Assembly: GCA_964017195.1 (NCBI GenBank) | Contig: OZ024898.1 | Span: 17,888,475 to 17,952,474, forward strand | Direction of reading: 5' to 3' | Source: Siderastrea radians | Taxonomy: Eukaryota; Cnidaria; Anthozoa; Scleractinia; Rhizangiidae | Length of the DNA stretch: 64,000 nucleotides | Shown here: positions 12,291 through 24,800 of the stretch, piece after piece | Position numbering within the stretch: the first letter of the stretch is position 1 | Layout of the letters: each line of letters begins with the position of its first letter | Notes under the pieces: model-generated | What the model saw: only the letters and a program-made list of their open reading frames with translations | The model's database searches: none | Told to the model about the DNA's origin: nothing | Position numbers and translations under genes: made by a program

Positions 12291-12961
12291 GACTGTCTGA
12301 CTGTCTGTCTGTCTGTCTGCCTGCCTGACTATCTGTCTATCAGACTGTCTGTCAGTTCGGTCTGTCGGTCTGTCTGTCTGTCTGTCTGTCTCTTTATCAA
12401 CCTATGATCCGAGTTAGAAATTCACCAATCTTATCGATCTCGAAAATCATCTGAGTATAAAGGTCTATAAAGTACAAGAAAAAGAAATCTTTTCTTGATA
12501 TTACGGTTTCGGGGAAACGTGTTGTCATAATATTAATTTGGTTTACCATTTCGTCAGAATTCACCGCAAAGTTCACTTGTGACAACTCCATGGAAATGTT
12601 TGCTGATGCTAAAAGTCTCGGTAAAGACAACGGTAATTGGCAAATCGCGGATACCTTCCTCGTACCAGGAAACAGCCGAGTTATTTCAGTGGCAGGAAAG
12701 GATGCGGGGTCAGAGTTTGGAATACTAGGCTCCTTTAGCAACGGACTGGTAACTAATGAAAGCTGGAAATGCAGCAGTGTTTTGTATCCCGGATGGAATT
12801 CCCCGGATTTTGATGATCGTCAGTGGCCTTATGCAGTGGTGATTAAAAATCACGGTGATTCGCCATGGGGATTTATAAATGGAATAGCAAAGACAGCAAA
12901 GTGGATATGGACCGCTGGTCAAGACGATAATGAAGTTTTCTGTAGACTGAGACTGCAGTAA
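5535..12961 (+). CDS. Secreted-type apple-like/4xEGF/galactose-binding-like protein (5' incomplete)
   Basis: Six exons join in consistent phases: 5535-5809, 6710-6824, 10706-10819, 10948-11061, 11455-11571 and 12558-12961 (TAA). The first exon (92 codons) is an apple/PAN-like module with spaced cysteines ([14 protein letters not shown], then LLCELLP). The next four each encode one six-cysteine EGF domain. Three of these open with a DI[N/D]EC-type calcium-binding start and contain CTDRVNGF. The last exon encodes about 134 residues of a beta-sandwich, galactose-binding-like module ([19 protein letters not shown] near the end). The EGF exons are 1-1 phase units, as expected for shuffled extracellular modules. 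The signal-peptide exon is not found. The family recalls cnidarian adhesion or matrix proteins, and the exact ligand is unknown. The intron after the first EGF is filled with retroelement debris. Confidence 0.85.
7310..8480 (+). mobile_element. Decayed Ty3/Gypsy fragment (reverse transcriptase region)
   Basis: Conceptual reading across frameshifts from about 7860 to 8450 recovers a Ty3-type RT order: [14 protein letters not shown], a degenerate SDITVY where the catalytic YxDD should be, [14 protein letters not shown], and [17 protein letters not shown] of the connection region. Many stops and shifts make it dead. The left limit is uncertain. A tRNA-primer-like GGTGACAGCGGT near 7420 may mark the old leader. 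It lies inside an intron of the EGF-mosaic gene. Confidence 0.6.
8484..9140 (+). mobile_element. 3' end of a LINE ORF2 and its tail
   Basis: Near 8510 the sequence reads [16 protein letters not shown], a conserved C-terminal RT motif of jockey/CR1-type LINEs. From 8650 to 8950 it reads [15 protein letters not shown] and [20 protein letters not shown], the usual end of ORF2. Frames are broken. The remainder to about 9140 looks like the LINE 3' UTR. Confidence 0.6.
9160..10490 (+). mobile_element. Penelope-like element remnant with GIY-YIG endonuclease end
   Basis: The frame at 9867-10271 ends in a GIY-YIG-like segment ([17 protein letters not shown], then [10 protein letters not shown] and [10 protein letters not shown]). 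The usual YIGE is changed to YIVE. It then shifts frame into [10 protein letters not shown] and [10 protein letters not shown], as in Penelope-like C-termini. The tail (about 10430-10480) contains a TTGATAAAGATTCCGCGACGG block. No intact RT is seen, so the copy is dead. The 9160-9860 part is assigned only by adjacency. Confidence 0.55.
11071..11277. mobile_element. Intronic palindromic MITE
   Basis: Left arm (ATGATTGTCAAAATGACTAC and onward to GAGTTACAATAT) and right arm are inverted copies around a ~40-bp spacer. The left arm carries a small extra insertion (GCTAACGTGA). It lies in the intron between the third and fourth EGF exons. Confidence 0.7.
11800..11885. repeat. Imperfect inverted repeat, dispersed-family type
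   Basis: CCTCGCTCCTAGGTTCTCATCTCT near 11806 pairs imperfectly with the complement of AGAGATGAGACCCTGGGAACG ending near 11878. It sits in the intron before the last exon of the EGF-mosaic gene. Confidence 0.5.
12255..12392. repeat. (CTGT)n microsatellite with interruptions
   Basis: A tetranucleotide CTGT array of about 138 bp with a few interrupted units. It lies about 170 bp upstream of the last exon of the EGF-mosaic gene. Confidence 0.95.
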
Positions 12962-13195
12962 ATAACGTGACTACTAATGAGCAAAATGTTATCTTCTCAA
13001 GGAGATTCAGCTTCTCCATTTTTTCACATTCTTTGGACGCAATCTCGAACAATTTAAAGAGGCCAAGCTATGAGTTAAGCAACACTTCTTAATTTCTTCT
13101 GCTGTGATTTTCTAACATTTTTTTGAACACGAGGTTCAATGATGAACAAAATTGCCTCATTTCAGAACATTTCCTTGGGGAAGAAGTGCTTCACA

Positions 13196-13201
13196 AATAA
13201 A
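13196..13201 (+). terminator. Candidate polyadenylation signal AATAAA
   Basis: An AATAAA hexamer lies about 235 nt downstream of the TAA at 12961, a reasonable distance for a 3' UTR. Only the motif and its position support it. Confidence 0.35.
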
Positions 13202-16200
13202 ATGGAAAAATCGTATTTCAGATCTAATGAGCTAAATACCTTGAGCACGACTTTAGCATCACAAATGACGATGTTTTGAGGAGGGGGCTCTTTTGTTAGA
13301 GTTAGTTAGTGCCTTACAACTTCGAAGTTCGCATGTCATCCAAAGACAACAACAGCACTGCAAGGTTACTGTTAATTTGTATTTCAATTTACTTTAAAAA
13401 GTAGATTAATCGTAAATAGCAAAGCGGATCTTTTCAAAACATAGCAATGTTTAGAGTACACCGACTAGAAAAACAAAACAAAGCAAAACATAATCGCCAC
13501 GTTTAATTTCAGACGAATGATTTTCAGACTTCTGTTTTGGTGATGTATGGCATTTGGTGTGATTCACTGGAGAGAAGGATCGTTGTGTTTTTGAAGGTTA
13601 AACAAGTGTTTTTTTCTTTCACATTGATATTGATTACTGAAAACTTTTAAATAACAGCTTTCTGTCCACAAGAAGAAATGGGTTGGATGGGGAAACTTAT
13701 ATAGCCAGAAATGCTTCGCACAGAGAATTTCGTTTGATCAGAAAAGTTAAACATTTTTTACTTTGTTTATTTCATAAAAAACAAAAACAGACAATGTAAG
13801 AATGTAAGAAAACCGACAGAGACAGGAAAGGCTTGAGATCTCTGCCGTTGCTCGTTTATAGAAAGGCAGTAAAGTCTTAAGTCAGGGTCGGCCAGGAGGT
13901 GTACAAGGGGGCTTAACATTGGGTATGCAGTATTTTACATGGATGGGTATTTAGTATATCACTAGGAGGTATTTAAACAAAATAGTTCCGATGGCGAAAC
14001 CCGTAAAATTTCGGGCTCTGTGATACAAATACAATAAAATTATTCATTTAAAAATTCATGTAAATATGTTGTTCTTTTTTTTACGTAGAATCAGTTTCAT
14101 TTAAAAAATAATAATTTAACAATGATTCGCTGTAAGGATATAAGGAAAATGGGCAATCAGAATTACCTTTACTTGATTTTGTTAGTCTAGGACAATTTTG
14201 GTTTAATTTTTAAGTTAGCTATTACTAAACTGAGATAGTGCTGCCGGTCAAACATGTTTCTGAAAGAAGCCTGTAGTTCACAAACCCATACTACCTCTAA
14301 CTGGAGTGTAACAGGCACCAGACAAAATAAATTTCTCAATCCTCTGAAATGTCAGCTGAATGTAATGTTATAGCTACCCTTGTAAATACTTATATAAATT
14401 TTTTATTTAGTCAGAAGTTATTGATAATACCAGCTATACTGACGGGTTTACCCTGGCTAATTAATATTAATTTTGTTATCAATGGCCACTGCATGCATGT
14501 ACAATTATAGTATCACTGTTAAAAATGTAACCGTATAAGACCGTTGAAGTTGAATGTTAAGTATTTATTGTAAAATTTATCATTTTTACATTGGTGTAAT
14601 CTTGTCATTTAAGGAATATTAATAAACGTCCTTCTTATATACTCAAAACGTATTGTCATTTCTGTTTGCTTTTAAATTGTTAACCTTACTTTTTACTTAA
14701 AAAAAGACAGAATTTCTCGCAAGTATGTGAAGTTACGAGCTGTGCGTATCAGGCTTCAGTTTAATGCGGAATGAAAGAAAAGCAGCCGAGAAAAGAAAGA
14801 CTGAAAAAATTCTGGGCCCAGGAACTGGGGACCCTGGTCCCAGGTTTTCTTTGTTTTCACTAACTTGCTTCACGACTAGTAAGCAGCGAAATGGCAAAAT
14901 CGGGGTGGAGAGAGGTGAAAGAAGAAAACTTCTATAAAGTCACTTTTGCCTCGCTACCCAATAGTCCTAAGTGTACGGGTGTATGCCAGTTTTGCGCACT
15001 GAGGCAGACAATTGGAAAGAGCGCAATATTTCAATTCATATGCTAAGATCTAACTCAAGGGAAGTCGAGTTCACAACCTGCGATCAGGCTTTGTTTCCAT
15101 TTCGCTTAGTAAACCACAGGTACCGCAAGCTCACTATCCGATGGTACGAACGTGCCTCTCACTTGTAGTTCTCAGTTTATAGACTTTGTACGGGAGATTC
15201 ACTTTGGTTCTCAAAGTGCTAAAATAAAATTATGAATGTGAAAATAAACCTCTCTTTCCTGAACATTGGGTTATCTTTGAGTTCCCCTGGCTTAAAAGCC
15301 ACGGGGAACGCCCTATGGAGAGCTGGGCTCCGCCCGAAAGGGATACTTATTTTTCGCTTGCAATATACTAAAGGGTAGGGAAATTTACTGTTTTAGTATG
15401 TTTAAGGTTCGTCAAAATACACCTTAAAGTAAAAGAGACAAAAGCTGAGTCTGAGAACTAAAAATGTTGCCAAAATTTAATAGAAATCGCAACAAAAAAA
15501 TAAACGAAAGTTTTGGAGCCTTCTAGCGACTAAGATCTAGCGATGATCTATTGTTTTTGGCTGATTTTTAAGGTATAAAAGAGGTGCAATTTTTGTTCTA
15601 AGTATATGGGTGCCCTTTCGATAAAGATTAAAGGTAAGGGTTTGAACCATGAGAGCCTCCCGGTACGAAACTTTAACGGGCGATGGGCGCCGATATGGCC
15701 GCCACGTTTCAGTTTGCTCTTGGTCTATTTTTTGTTTTTCTGGTTAGCAAAGCTCTATTCTGGCCTTGGTCCTGTCACGAGCATAGTGCTAACTTAGAAT
15801 TCATGTTTTCCATCGTCAAGCTGTATCCAAGTTTAGCAAACATGGCGCTGTCGCATTGGCTATACCTGATCATGATCCTCCTCCAGATATTACAACGTTT
15901 ATGATGTTGCTCCTACCCTGGCCCATTAAGATCATCTTTACTGCTTATAACCATGGCCCTTCGCCTCTCAAGACGGTCAGGCTTTCCCAAACATTTACTG
16001 GTCCGTCTTCGTTCGCTTTGTCTTTGCTAGACCATTTTCGCTATTCAGCTTGTCAACTGATCAAGCTTCGTCGCCAAAGCTGTACTCTGTCCTCTGCTAC
16101 AATTTTTATTCTAAAGCAGAATAACATTTTCAGGTTTCGAGGAAAAAGAAGCGGCTGGAAGGAAATCACCACAAGAATAACCTCGCGTTTTGATCGAGTT

Positions 16201-16290
16201 GGTTATACCATTATTCTTGAAAACATTCTTTGTTCTTGGCACCTTCGGCCTGTGAACTTGGATAATTTAATCTCCATATCCATCTCACCT
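13202..16290. other. AT-rich intergenic stretch, no supported gene
   Basis: There are no convincing exons. Short open frames such as 14971-15168 and 15606-16323 have no domain. The 15.6-16.3 kb part is probably the 5' portion of the decayed LINE that follows. Small hairpins occur near 14815-14845 (GGGACCCTGGTCCC) and 15280-15305. Confidence 0.5.
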
Positions 16291-16299
16291 AACCCGAGC

Positions 16300-18000
16300 C
16301 AACTGTCTCCTTGTTTTATCTAGCGCTAGGTCTGTGAGGAACAAAACCATGGCTATCAAGGATTTTGTCGTCGATAATGACATTGATCTTATTGCTTCAA
16401 CAGGAACGTGGCTTCGTCGTGGTATCACCGACGAGGTTGAAAGATTGAAATTCGTAATTTATGTCCTACTGGCTACAGGTTTCTTCATAAACCCAGAATT
16501 TCAAGGTCGAGGCGTAAACGTTCGTCAGATATTGTTGGGAAAGTTTGACCATGAACAGAATTTAGTAAGATTAATTCATCGTGTCTAAAATATGCCGTCA
16601 TAAATTAGTCTCTGTCTCTATTCGCCGGGGCCCCCACCCCCGTTTCAATGTTGAATGTTTGCCAGACAATACTGCAGAAAAAGTGTCCGTTGAAATCCAA
16701 CATTGAAAAGAGGGGAAGGGAAACAAAAGCATGGTAAAATGTGACAACCTTCCTAACAAAATTGGCTAAGCCGGGTCCGTTCTTTAAGGACAGTCTGGCT
16801 ATTAAAGCTCTTGACAGCCAGACAAGCGATACGTTTCTCCGGATCATTTATTTACAAGCCTTAAGTCGATCTGTGAGAACCATCATCGTCTATCGTCCAC
16901 CACCCTCAGGGGCTAACCACTTGCATGCCGCCAGCTCTGTTCTTTGAGGAGTTCCCAAGACTCCTTGAACAAGGTGCGGTTACTCTCGCTGCTATACTTA
17001 TCATCGGGACTTTATCTTTCACGTTGATGACGTTGATAATCACTCTGCTCGACTGTGGATCCGGTGCTCTTTGATCACTGTGTTGTTCAGTTTCGTTTAC
17101 TACGGCCAAAACCACAATTTAAAGAAACTTTCATGTAGCATCGAAAATTAAGTTCCTTGAATTCTTCTCTGCTCCAATAACCGATTTGAATGCCTTGGTT
17201 GATAAATACGACGCTCGATTCTGGATGGCACCTATTAAACAACGTAAAATCACCGTCCGGATTACTACACTCAATCATAAGTTATTGTTCGACGCCGTAA
17301 ACAAATTGCTCAGTAGACATGATGCGAAACCCGGCTACCCTTGCCCGGATTCAATCTGCCTTGCTAATTCCTTTGCTTATTTCTTCGTTAGTAAAGCTGA
17401 CAAAATTCATCATGACTTATTAAATAGACGGGCTGGTCTCTATCTGCTTCCAACCTGGTCTTCTACGAAAACATGTTCCTCTGTATTTCAAACCTTTAGT
17501 CCAGTTAGTGAGCCTGAAGTATTGCCTTTTGTTCGTGGACCCAGGGAGAAATCACGCGACCTTGATCCACTACTTGCCTTTGTTCTACAGAACTGCTTGC
17601 ATGTGCTGTTACCAGTGATCACAAAGATAGTTTATTTGTCGCTTGAGACTGGCCGCGTATTTCCTGTCTCACTTAAGGTTGCTATGTTATCGCCGCCGTT
17701 GGAGAAACTTTTGCTGATCGTGAACATTTCGCCAACTTTCGGCCGATCTCTAACTTGAAGTTTATCTCCAAGACCATCGAGAGAGCTGTAGAATCCCAAC
17801 TAAAGGAGCATATTATGATGAATTCCCTGGGTGATCTGTTTTAATCCGCCTACAAGAAACTCCACAGTACGGAGACCGCACCCAGTAGAGTCCAATTTGA
17901 CATTCTACAGTATCGACAATCAAGAGTCGGTTATCCTCCTTTTACTAGACCTTTCTGCGGCATTGCACACAAGACACAAAGACAACGCCATGTTGAGGTA
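16300..18000 (+). pseudogene. Decayed CR1/L2-like LINE ORF2 (endonuclease plus start of RT)
   Basis: Reading across frameshifts gives SVRNKTMAIKDFVVDNDIDL and a degenerate TGTWL (normally TETWL), the opening of an apurinic-type endonuclease. RSVRTIIVYRPPPSG follows near 16870. From 17730 comes an RT start: ANFRPISNLKFISKTIERAV and HSTETAPSRVQFDIL, ending in a broken LLLLDLSAA near 17965. The copy stops before the RT palm, so it lacks the YxDD centre and cannot move. Jockey-superfamily membership is firm, but the precise clade is inferred. Confidence 0.7.
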
Positions 18001-18105
18001 AGAGAAGTCTATTTCCATATTCATTATTTATTTTAGTATTTAGAGAACCAAAGTGAATTTTTAAATTAATTTATCGATGGCCTGTAAAATCGAGAACTAC
18101 AAGTT

Positions 18106-18662
18106 AAGCCCCATGCAAACGAGCAAATTTTCTTTGACAAATTTTCTATGAGAAATGTCATTTGCTCGTGTAAATGAGAAAACTTGAAATTCGAAAATCT
18201 GTCAAGTGTGAAATTTGCTGGTGTAGATGGATTTTCAAAGCAAATGTGTCAAAGATTTGTGAAAAAATTTTTCCAGATCCTTCGCGCGCGTTTTTTGGAT
18301 AACCAAGTGATTTAGTCGTATCAAGAAATTTCTTTGCTTTTGGAAACATTTTGACATGACGGTTCCATTAGCTATGGTCCATGCAAACTCAATATCTTTT
18401 TCTGTTCTGCATTGTCAGCAGCATGTTGGTAATTAAACTTGCCTTTACCTGAAAAACGAGCCATTTATTTTTCGATAACGTTTTCAAAAATTAGTTTGTG
18501 CAACTAAACCTTCCGGCTTTCCCTCATAGCGCGCTTGCTGTTCTGCTGTCCAAAAGTCATAGCCAGCAGACAAATAAGGACATTTGTCAAAGAAAAATTG
18601 TTCATCCTTGTACACGGTCAAATCATTTGTCCTAGAAGATTTGCTTGTGTGCATGGGACTTT
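18106..18662. mobile_element. TIR element (MITE, ~560 bp)
   Basis: The left end AAGCCCCATGCAAACGAGCA pairs with an inverted copy at the right (GCTTGTGTGCATGGGACTTT). The interior repeats variants of GCAAATTT and TTTGACAA. No coding capacity and no clear target duplication were seen. It lies just upstream of the PTH2 gene. Confidence 0.55.
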
Positions 18663-18830
18663 GGAGTCACCTTCATACTATACTACCAGATAGTGAGCCT
18701 GGGTGGCCTGTGGATTAGCTAGCATCGCGGGAGCGTCAGCTGGAGCGCGGTTCGCCGGTAGAACGGTCTTTAATCAATATATGATGTATCGAAGTTACCC
18801 CTGCATCCTGGCCCAGGCCCCAGCGAGTCC

Positions 18831-21800
18831 ATGTCCAAGATGGAAGACACGAAGAAAGATCTTGCTGAAGTTGTGAGCGGCTCCACACAAGTTGCCGAGC
18901 AAGCTTTACCGCATGCTAGAAGAAGATCTCAATGGGAAGGTCCAAACATGGAGTTTCTACAATCACTGTTGAACTTAGGAATATCCAAAAACGCTGCTGA
19001 GAAGGTATTTATTTTGTAAAGTAGGATTTGTTCACGTGTCATGCACGAGATTTTCCCTGGCGAAGTTCAAGTGCATGCTCTTTTTGAAGTTAAAGGCTCC
19101 TTCTCGATATTTCAACAACCATTGTTCGTCATTCTGTGAATATTCAATAAATCGATTGACAAAAATAAAGAAAATAATGAACGTCACAATGGATAGAAAG
19201 AACGAGATATTGTGGTATTTCATTTTGTTTTTTATTTCGTTGAGACAGTACACCCAGAAGCTCCCAAGTAGAAGAAAGTTGTGATCTTGAATAATTATAT
19301 TAAGACTGTAAAATTAATCGTATATTTCGTCTCGTCATTCTTTCTCGGATTATTTTTATCTGAAGTTTTCCAGGTGGCGTTTTCTGCCTCTGGTGTCACG
19401 CGCCAAAGATGACAGGAATCAGGCTCCTTAAGTTTTCGCGGGCACCCTTTGATTAGAAAAATCAGAGTTATAAAACAAACAAAGGCTTTCAAATTTGGCA
19501 GTTCCTTTGCACAAAAATGCTAACTCCCACCATCCCTAAGTGGGGGTGGGTAAAGAATAGAATGTCCTATGTGGATATAAACATGTCAGGGGTTTAGCCG
19601 AGATGGCTGTTCAGCCTCACGTAAGGCGAGCCAGCCCAGCAGATTCTAAATTTAAAAGCTGTGGTGAGAAAATGGCTTTAACAAGGAAGATGCTCTGAGA
19701 TGAGATTCAGTAGTGAGAAAGTGTTGGCCCCTGCAAGCCGGGCTGGCCTGGTCAATAGGATTACATGGAGAAAAAGATCTCTGCCCATTTAGCTGGGATC
19801 CTGGCATTGGACAAGTGACTAGGGGAGCATTGGCTGTTATTAATCCCCATAGAAATTAGATGCTCTTAAAACCGGTGTATGAGCCCTCATATAATACTCT
19901 GTTCTTGGGCTAACATGTTTGGTTTAAACACAGAGCGAGTGTATAAAAGGATCATGGGAAGTATTTTGTTAGCTTTATAAAATTTTGACAAATTCAAATG
20001 TACAATGTAGAGGAAATAATAGTCATGAAACTTTTTCTTTAACTAAATGGCTCTGTAGTGAAAAATAAAACTATAAAAAACTTGAATTACGAATTAAAAG
20101 TTGTCCTGATGCAATTTTCAGTGAAGATATCAATTAACTGGAGTTCAGTAAATGTAACCACCTTTATGTCGACTCGAAATTGTTTTGTGGAATAACCAAG
20201 AAATTGTGTCTGCAGTTCTTAAATTTTTAAGCCTTAGTGGTGGGTGTTTTGCCTCTCTATTATTAAAATTCTAATTTTAAAACTTCATTGGCACAATGCA
20301 AAAATCTGAGTGAAAAAACAAACACTTTATTTTGAATTCATCCAATGATCTGAATTTTGCTATTTACCTATTTACTGTCTCTTTTGTGAGCTGAAAACAA
20401 ATTATTTACATTGTTTATAGAGCAGAGATTTGTGAGAATGTTTGAAGCAACTTTGGAGTGCTCCTTGCTGGCTTCCCATTTGGTCGGTGAGCCAATCAAA
20501 TGCGCTCGTTTGGCACCCCTTGAGAATTGTAATTTACAGACTGAGACCCCTAGCCTTTAGCATCTACAATGTAATACATGTACCTACTGATGTGGAATTA
20601 TCATGTTGATTTTATTGGTAATCAGAATCTATCTCAACAGTTTTGACAAAGTTGAGGTTCTACAGCTGCAATACATGTACATACAAGTGTGGTATACAAG
20701 TCACTAACAACTGATATGTGTAGAAATTCTACGAAATTCTAACATTAGAAGTAAACATAAGTAGTAAATAATTCAATTAATGCATTACTTTCAGTACAGT
20801 GTATATGTGTATGGGTATGATTTTTACCCTGGCATTAATGTGTTTCAGGCTCTTTTTATGACTGATAACAGTTCAGTTGATGCTGCTGCCAGCTGGGTGC
20901 TTGATAATCAACATCTACCTGACTTAGATGAACCTTTTAAGGTACTGGTTCAGGCCCTTGTTATTCTTCTTTGCCATTTGTACAATTCAAGTGTAGAAAT
21001 GAGTCATCTTATTATTAAAGCACAACTCAAAACTGTCAGTGTCTGTTTTGGTCATCATGGCTTGCAGGAACTATACCATTACATTATTTTATTTGGTTAA
21101 AAGCTGAGATTCTAAACTTAAGAGTTAACTTGGTGATGGGATAAAGCTTGACAAAAAAGAATACTTCAGTTGTAATACGAAAAATATTGGCCATAAGCTG
21201 AGACTCAAGTTAAACAGCTCACCTTAGGAAAGAGCCCCTCTTGAAAACATATAAGAAGCAGTTGATCTTTGCAGAGATAAACATGTAAATTATAATGGCA
21301 CCCACAAAAACACGATGAAAAGCTTTTGTAAATAATTAGCATGAGCACTGATTCACTATTTGTTTTGTTAGTATGCTTATACCAATTCTTAACTGCTGCT
21401 TTGGCTACAAGCCAAAGAGACATCAGTCTTATTTGATGATTTTCCATTGTTTTGGTCACTTGGGAAAAAGAAAATGTTGCTTAACTGTTGGCTATAAGCT
21501 GAACCCCACTCTTTGCTAAAAAAAACTTCCCTCAAAAAAGATTAATTTCCCAAAAAAGGCTCAGCTCATAGGCAAATACAATACAGCACCGGCAACTACT
21601 GTAAAACTGACGTGAAGGTCACTGTTTTGCAGTAAACACAAATCTGCTGGCACTGGGCAATTATTCACCCCTCAGCAAATAATTAACTGTTGAATACTTC
21701 ACTTAAGCCTTCAGTACTCAAGGTTCGATAACCCTAACTAACACATTGTGACTATGTACACTGACAGATGTGCACGTACAGTACTAACTCAACCAAAATA

Positions 21801-24800
21801 TCCAGTAGCCTCAGGCTGTCAACCAGAGGACACATTCATTGCGTACTTTTGATTAGTTTATGTCCTTTGTTATCCTTCTTGTCTTTGATAAAAATTATCA
21901 ATCATTAGATTTAAATGAAACCAGGTTTCAAAAGGGTAAGCAAAAGGTTTCACCCCTGCTTCCTTCCAAAAGGGTTAAAAAGGGCTTCCAAAAATTAGTG
22001 ATTTCTGATGGATTTTTGAGTAGTTTCTATTAAAGGGTTTCCAAGGAAAGGTCTTCAAAGGCTTTTTAGGGCTTCAAATGGTTTCCAAAGGGATTTCTAG
22101 AATGTCCAGTGTTCCCAAAGGGTTTTAAAACCTGTTTTCGTTCTCTCAACAGCCAGAAGACAATCCTCCCGCCTTGGAAGCTCATGCATTTGAACGGCCA
22201 TTTCCTTTAGATGAAAAGACAATGAGGAGCCCATACAAAATGGTGTTTGTTGTAAACACAGAGCTTAACATGGGAGTTGGTAAGATCGCAGCTCAGGTTG
22301 GGCATGCAGCTGTTGGTCTTTATCAGATCTTAACATCGAAACCACAGAAGTATGACTATATGTTATCACAATGGGATGATTTTGGGTTAGTATTTGATTT
22401 ACCACAATTTACAATTTACAAACGATCCTCCTCGGTTGAGGCATCTGAACCAGTGCACAAAATCAGCAATACAAAATTATGAGTACAGAGCCAAGCACTA
22501 TACGGGATATGCTTCACAATTATGTGAACCACGTACACTGTACCTGGCTTGCCCCAGGTCTCCTTCTTGTCGTCAAAGTATATGACCAACACTTAACAGT
22601 CTGACAAACCTGTGGCTCTCATGCAGGTATTTTGTATCGAACTAGAATAATTTATGTAAATTAAATGCACATGTATATATCTCCTTATTTATTTTTTAGT
22701 TCTGAGAGTGTTGTTTTCAATTAGCCTTTATTTACATTATAGAAATTATTCATTGTTTCCTACAAATTTGTACTTTTCCTTTCATCCATCTACTCTGTAT
22801 GTGGTAAATTCTTTATAATGTAATAATAACATACTGTACATTGCAATTCACCATTTAATTTATCTACTGCATTTAATGTTCCTCCTGACAATTGCATTCA
22901 GTTGTTTGGTCTCCTTTTATGTTACCTTCAATAACTTTTATACCTTTTTAGGGGGACAAAAATTGTTTTAAGAGGGGAAAATTCAGCCCACCTGTTTGAT
23001 TTAGAGGATCTAGCTAAGAAGGCACAAATACCACACTATCTTGTCCATGACGCTGGAAAGACGCAGGTACATACATTCTCTCTATATAGGAAAATTAGCA
23101 ACAGTTATTTACAAATTAATTTATTTGACAAACTGTTTACAACTATTAATGTACAAACTATTTTTCGCTGTACTCCTATCAAGGCTGCTGCCTAAGGAAA
23201 ATTTAGGAGCCCAACTCACATTCCTAGGAGCCCAAAATTAGTTAAGTATCTATTTACATGTACACCGCATCATAAAAGAAAACCCTAGCCCCAGCCAATG
23301 CTGTCTCTGTCTCTCTCATTCTGTATCCTTGGCCAAATTGTTTTTGGACTACGAACATCTCTTTCTTGCTTCTGGTTTCATGAGCAGCATGGCATGTGTC
23401 TGTAGTGTTATGCAAAAAGTGTTATGCAAAAAAATAAAAGAAATAAATGACGAAATACATAAACAATACCAAACAGAAGTTGCAGACAAGAAAATGTCCA
23501 ACTTAACTCAACACAGTTTTAATAAAATCGTAGGTTATGCAATTTAGTCGTCATTAGTGTTCATGATGTTTGATCTTGAACCTTATTGATGGCTCCTAAC
23601 AGTATTAACAGTGAGACTAACAACAGAGTGTTTCACAGCTTAGTCTTTATGAAATTTGCTAACAATGTTACAATCTTATTTTAATATGCTATTTGTATAC
23701 ATATTTAATGCAGATAAAACAACAACAGAACATCACTGCATGCTATTAGCCTTAGTCTGGATGGTTGAAATATCTGCAACAGAAAGCTGCATTGGCTTCT
23801 GGATAATTATCAAATGTATCCAAGTAAAAGTTTCTGTTTTAGTTTAAACTATAATAAAATTATATAGATTTAGCCATGCCTAAAAGCGGAGCCTCCAAGG
23901 AATAAACTGGTGCTCGTGTCTCAAAAATAGTCCTGAAACTTTTCGCTCTGAAATATATTTCGGGGCTTTCTTTGGCTCGTTCCCTTTCGAAAAGTGTTTC
24001 TCAAAAAGCCTGTAGGGGAGAGAAAACCACTCCAAAAGGACGATTCCAAAACGATTTAATTATGAACTTTTACATTTCAGTTCACTACTCGAACGAAAAA
24101 CAAATCTCTCTTCCTTAGCACCGCGTGCTCGGCTCAACTTCGCGAAATCTGTCAATCATAAACAGAACGTCTGATTGGCTATTAAAAACGGAAACGATTA
24201 CATCATTGTGTCCTTGCGTGACGCGTTACAAACTAAATCTCTTTTGTCCATTTCCCCCTCCCCACACTGGGAGGTAACTAACAGTGTGATTGTTCCAAAA
24301 AAGATGTTTCAAGAAACTAACAATAAAAATGCAAAACCAAATGAATGTTCACTTGTACATAATGTTCTAGTGTTCCTGTAAGGGCACCAGTTTGTGGATG
24401 GGCCTTACTACAGTCTTTGTCCCACACTGGATCTTTGCAACTCTGGTGTGCCCGTCTCTTCCTGGGTAGGTCTTAGTGATTCGTCCAAGAGGCCACTGTC
24501 CTCTGGGTAGCTTGGGATCTAATACGAGCACTACGTCATCTTTCTTTAAATCTTTAACCACTTCTGTCCACTTCGGCCTTGGACTCAGCAATGGCAGGTA
24601 CTCTTGTAGCCACCTCCTCCAAACTTGAGAGATAATTTCTTGAACTTTACGCCAACGCTTGCGTGGGCTAAAATCTGTGGTGTCAACGGTTTCAGGTGCA
24701 AATTGGCCGCCCAACTGTCCATGCAGAAAATGATTTGGAGTAAGCGGTACAACATCTCTGGGATCAGCAGACTGGTAGGTAAGAGGTCGGGAGTTGACCA

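Noticed and set aside
15606..16323. Open frames with hydrophobic starts resembling signal peptides
   Set aside because: They run into the decayed LINE ORF2 and show no independent domain. They are more likely its degraded 5' part.
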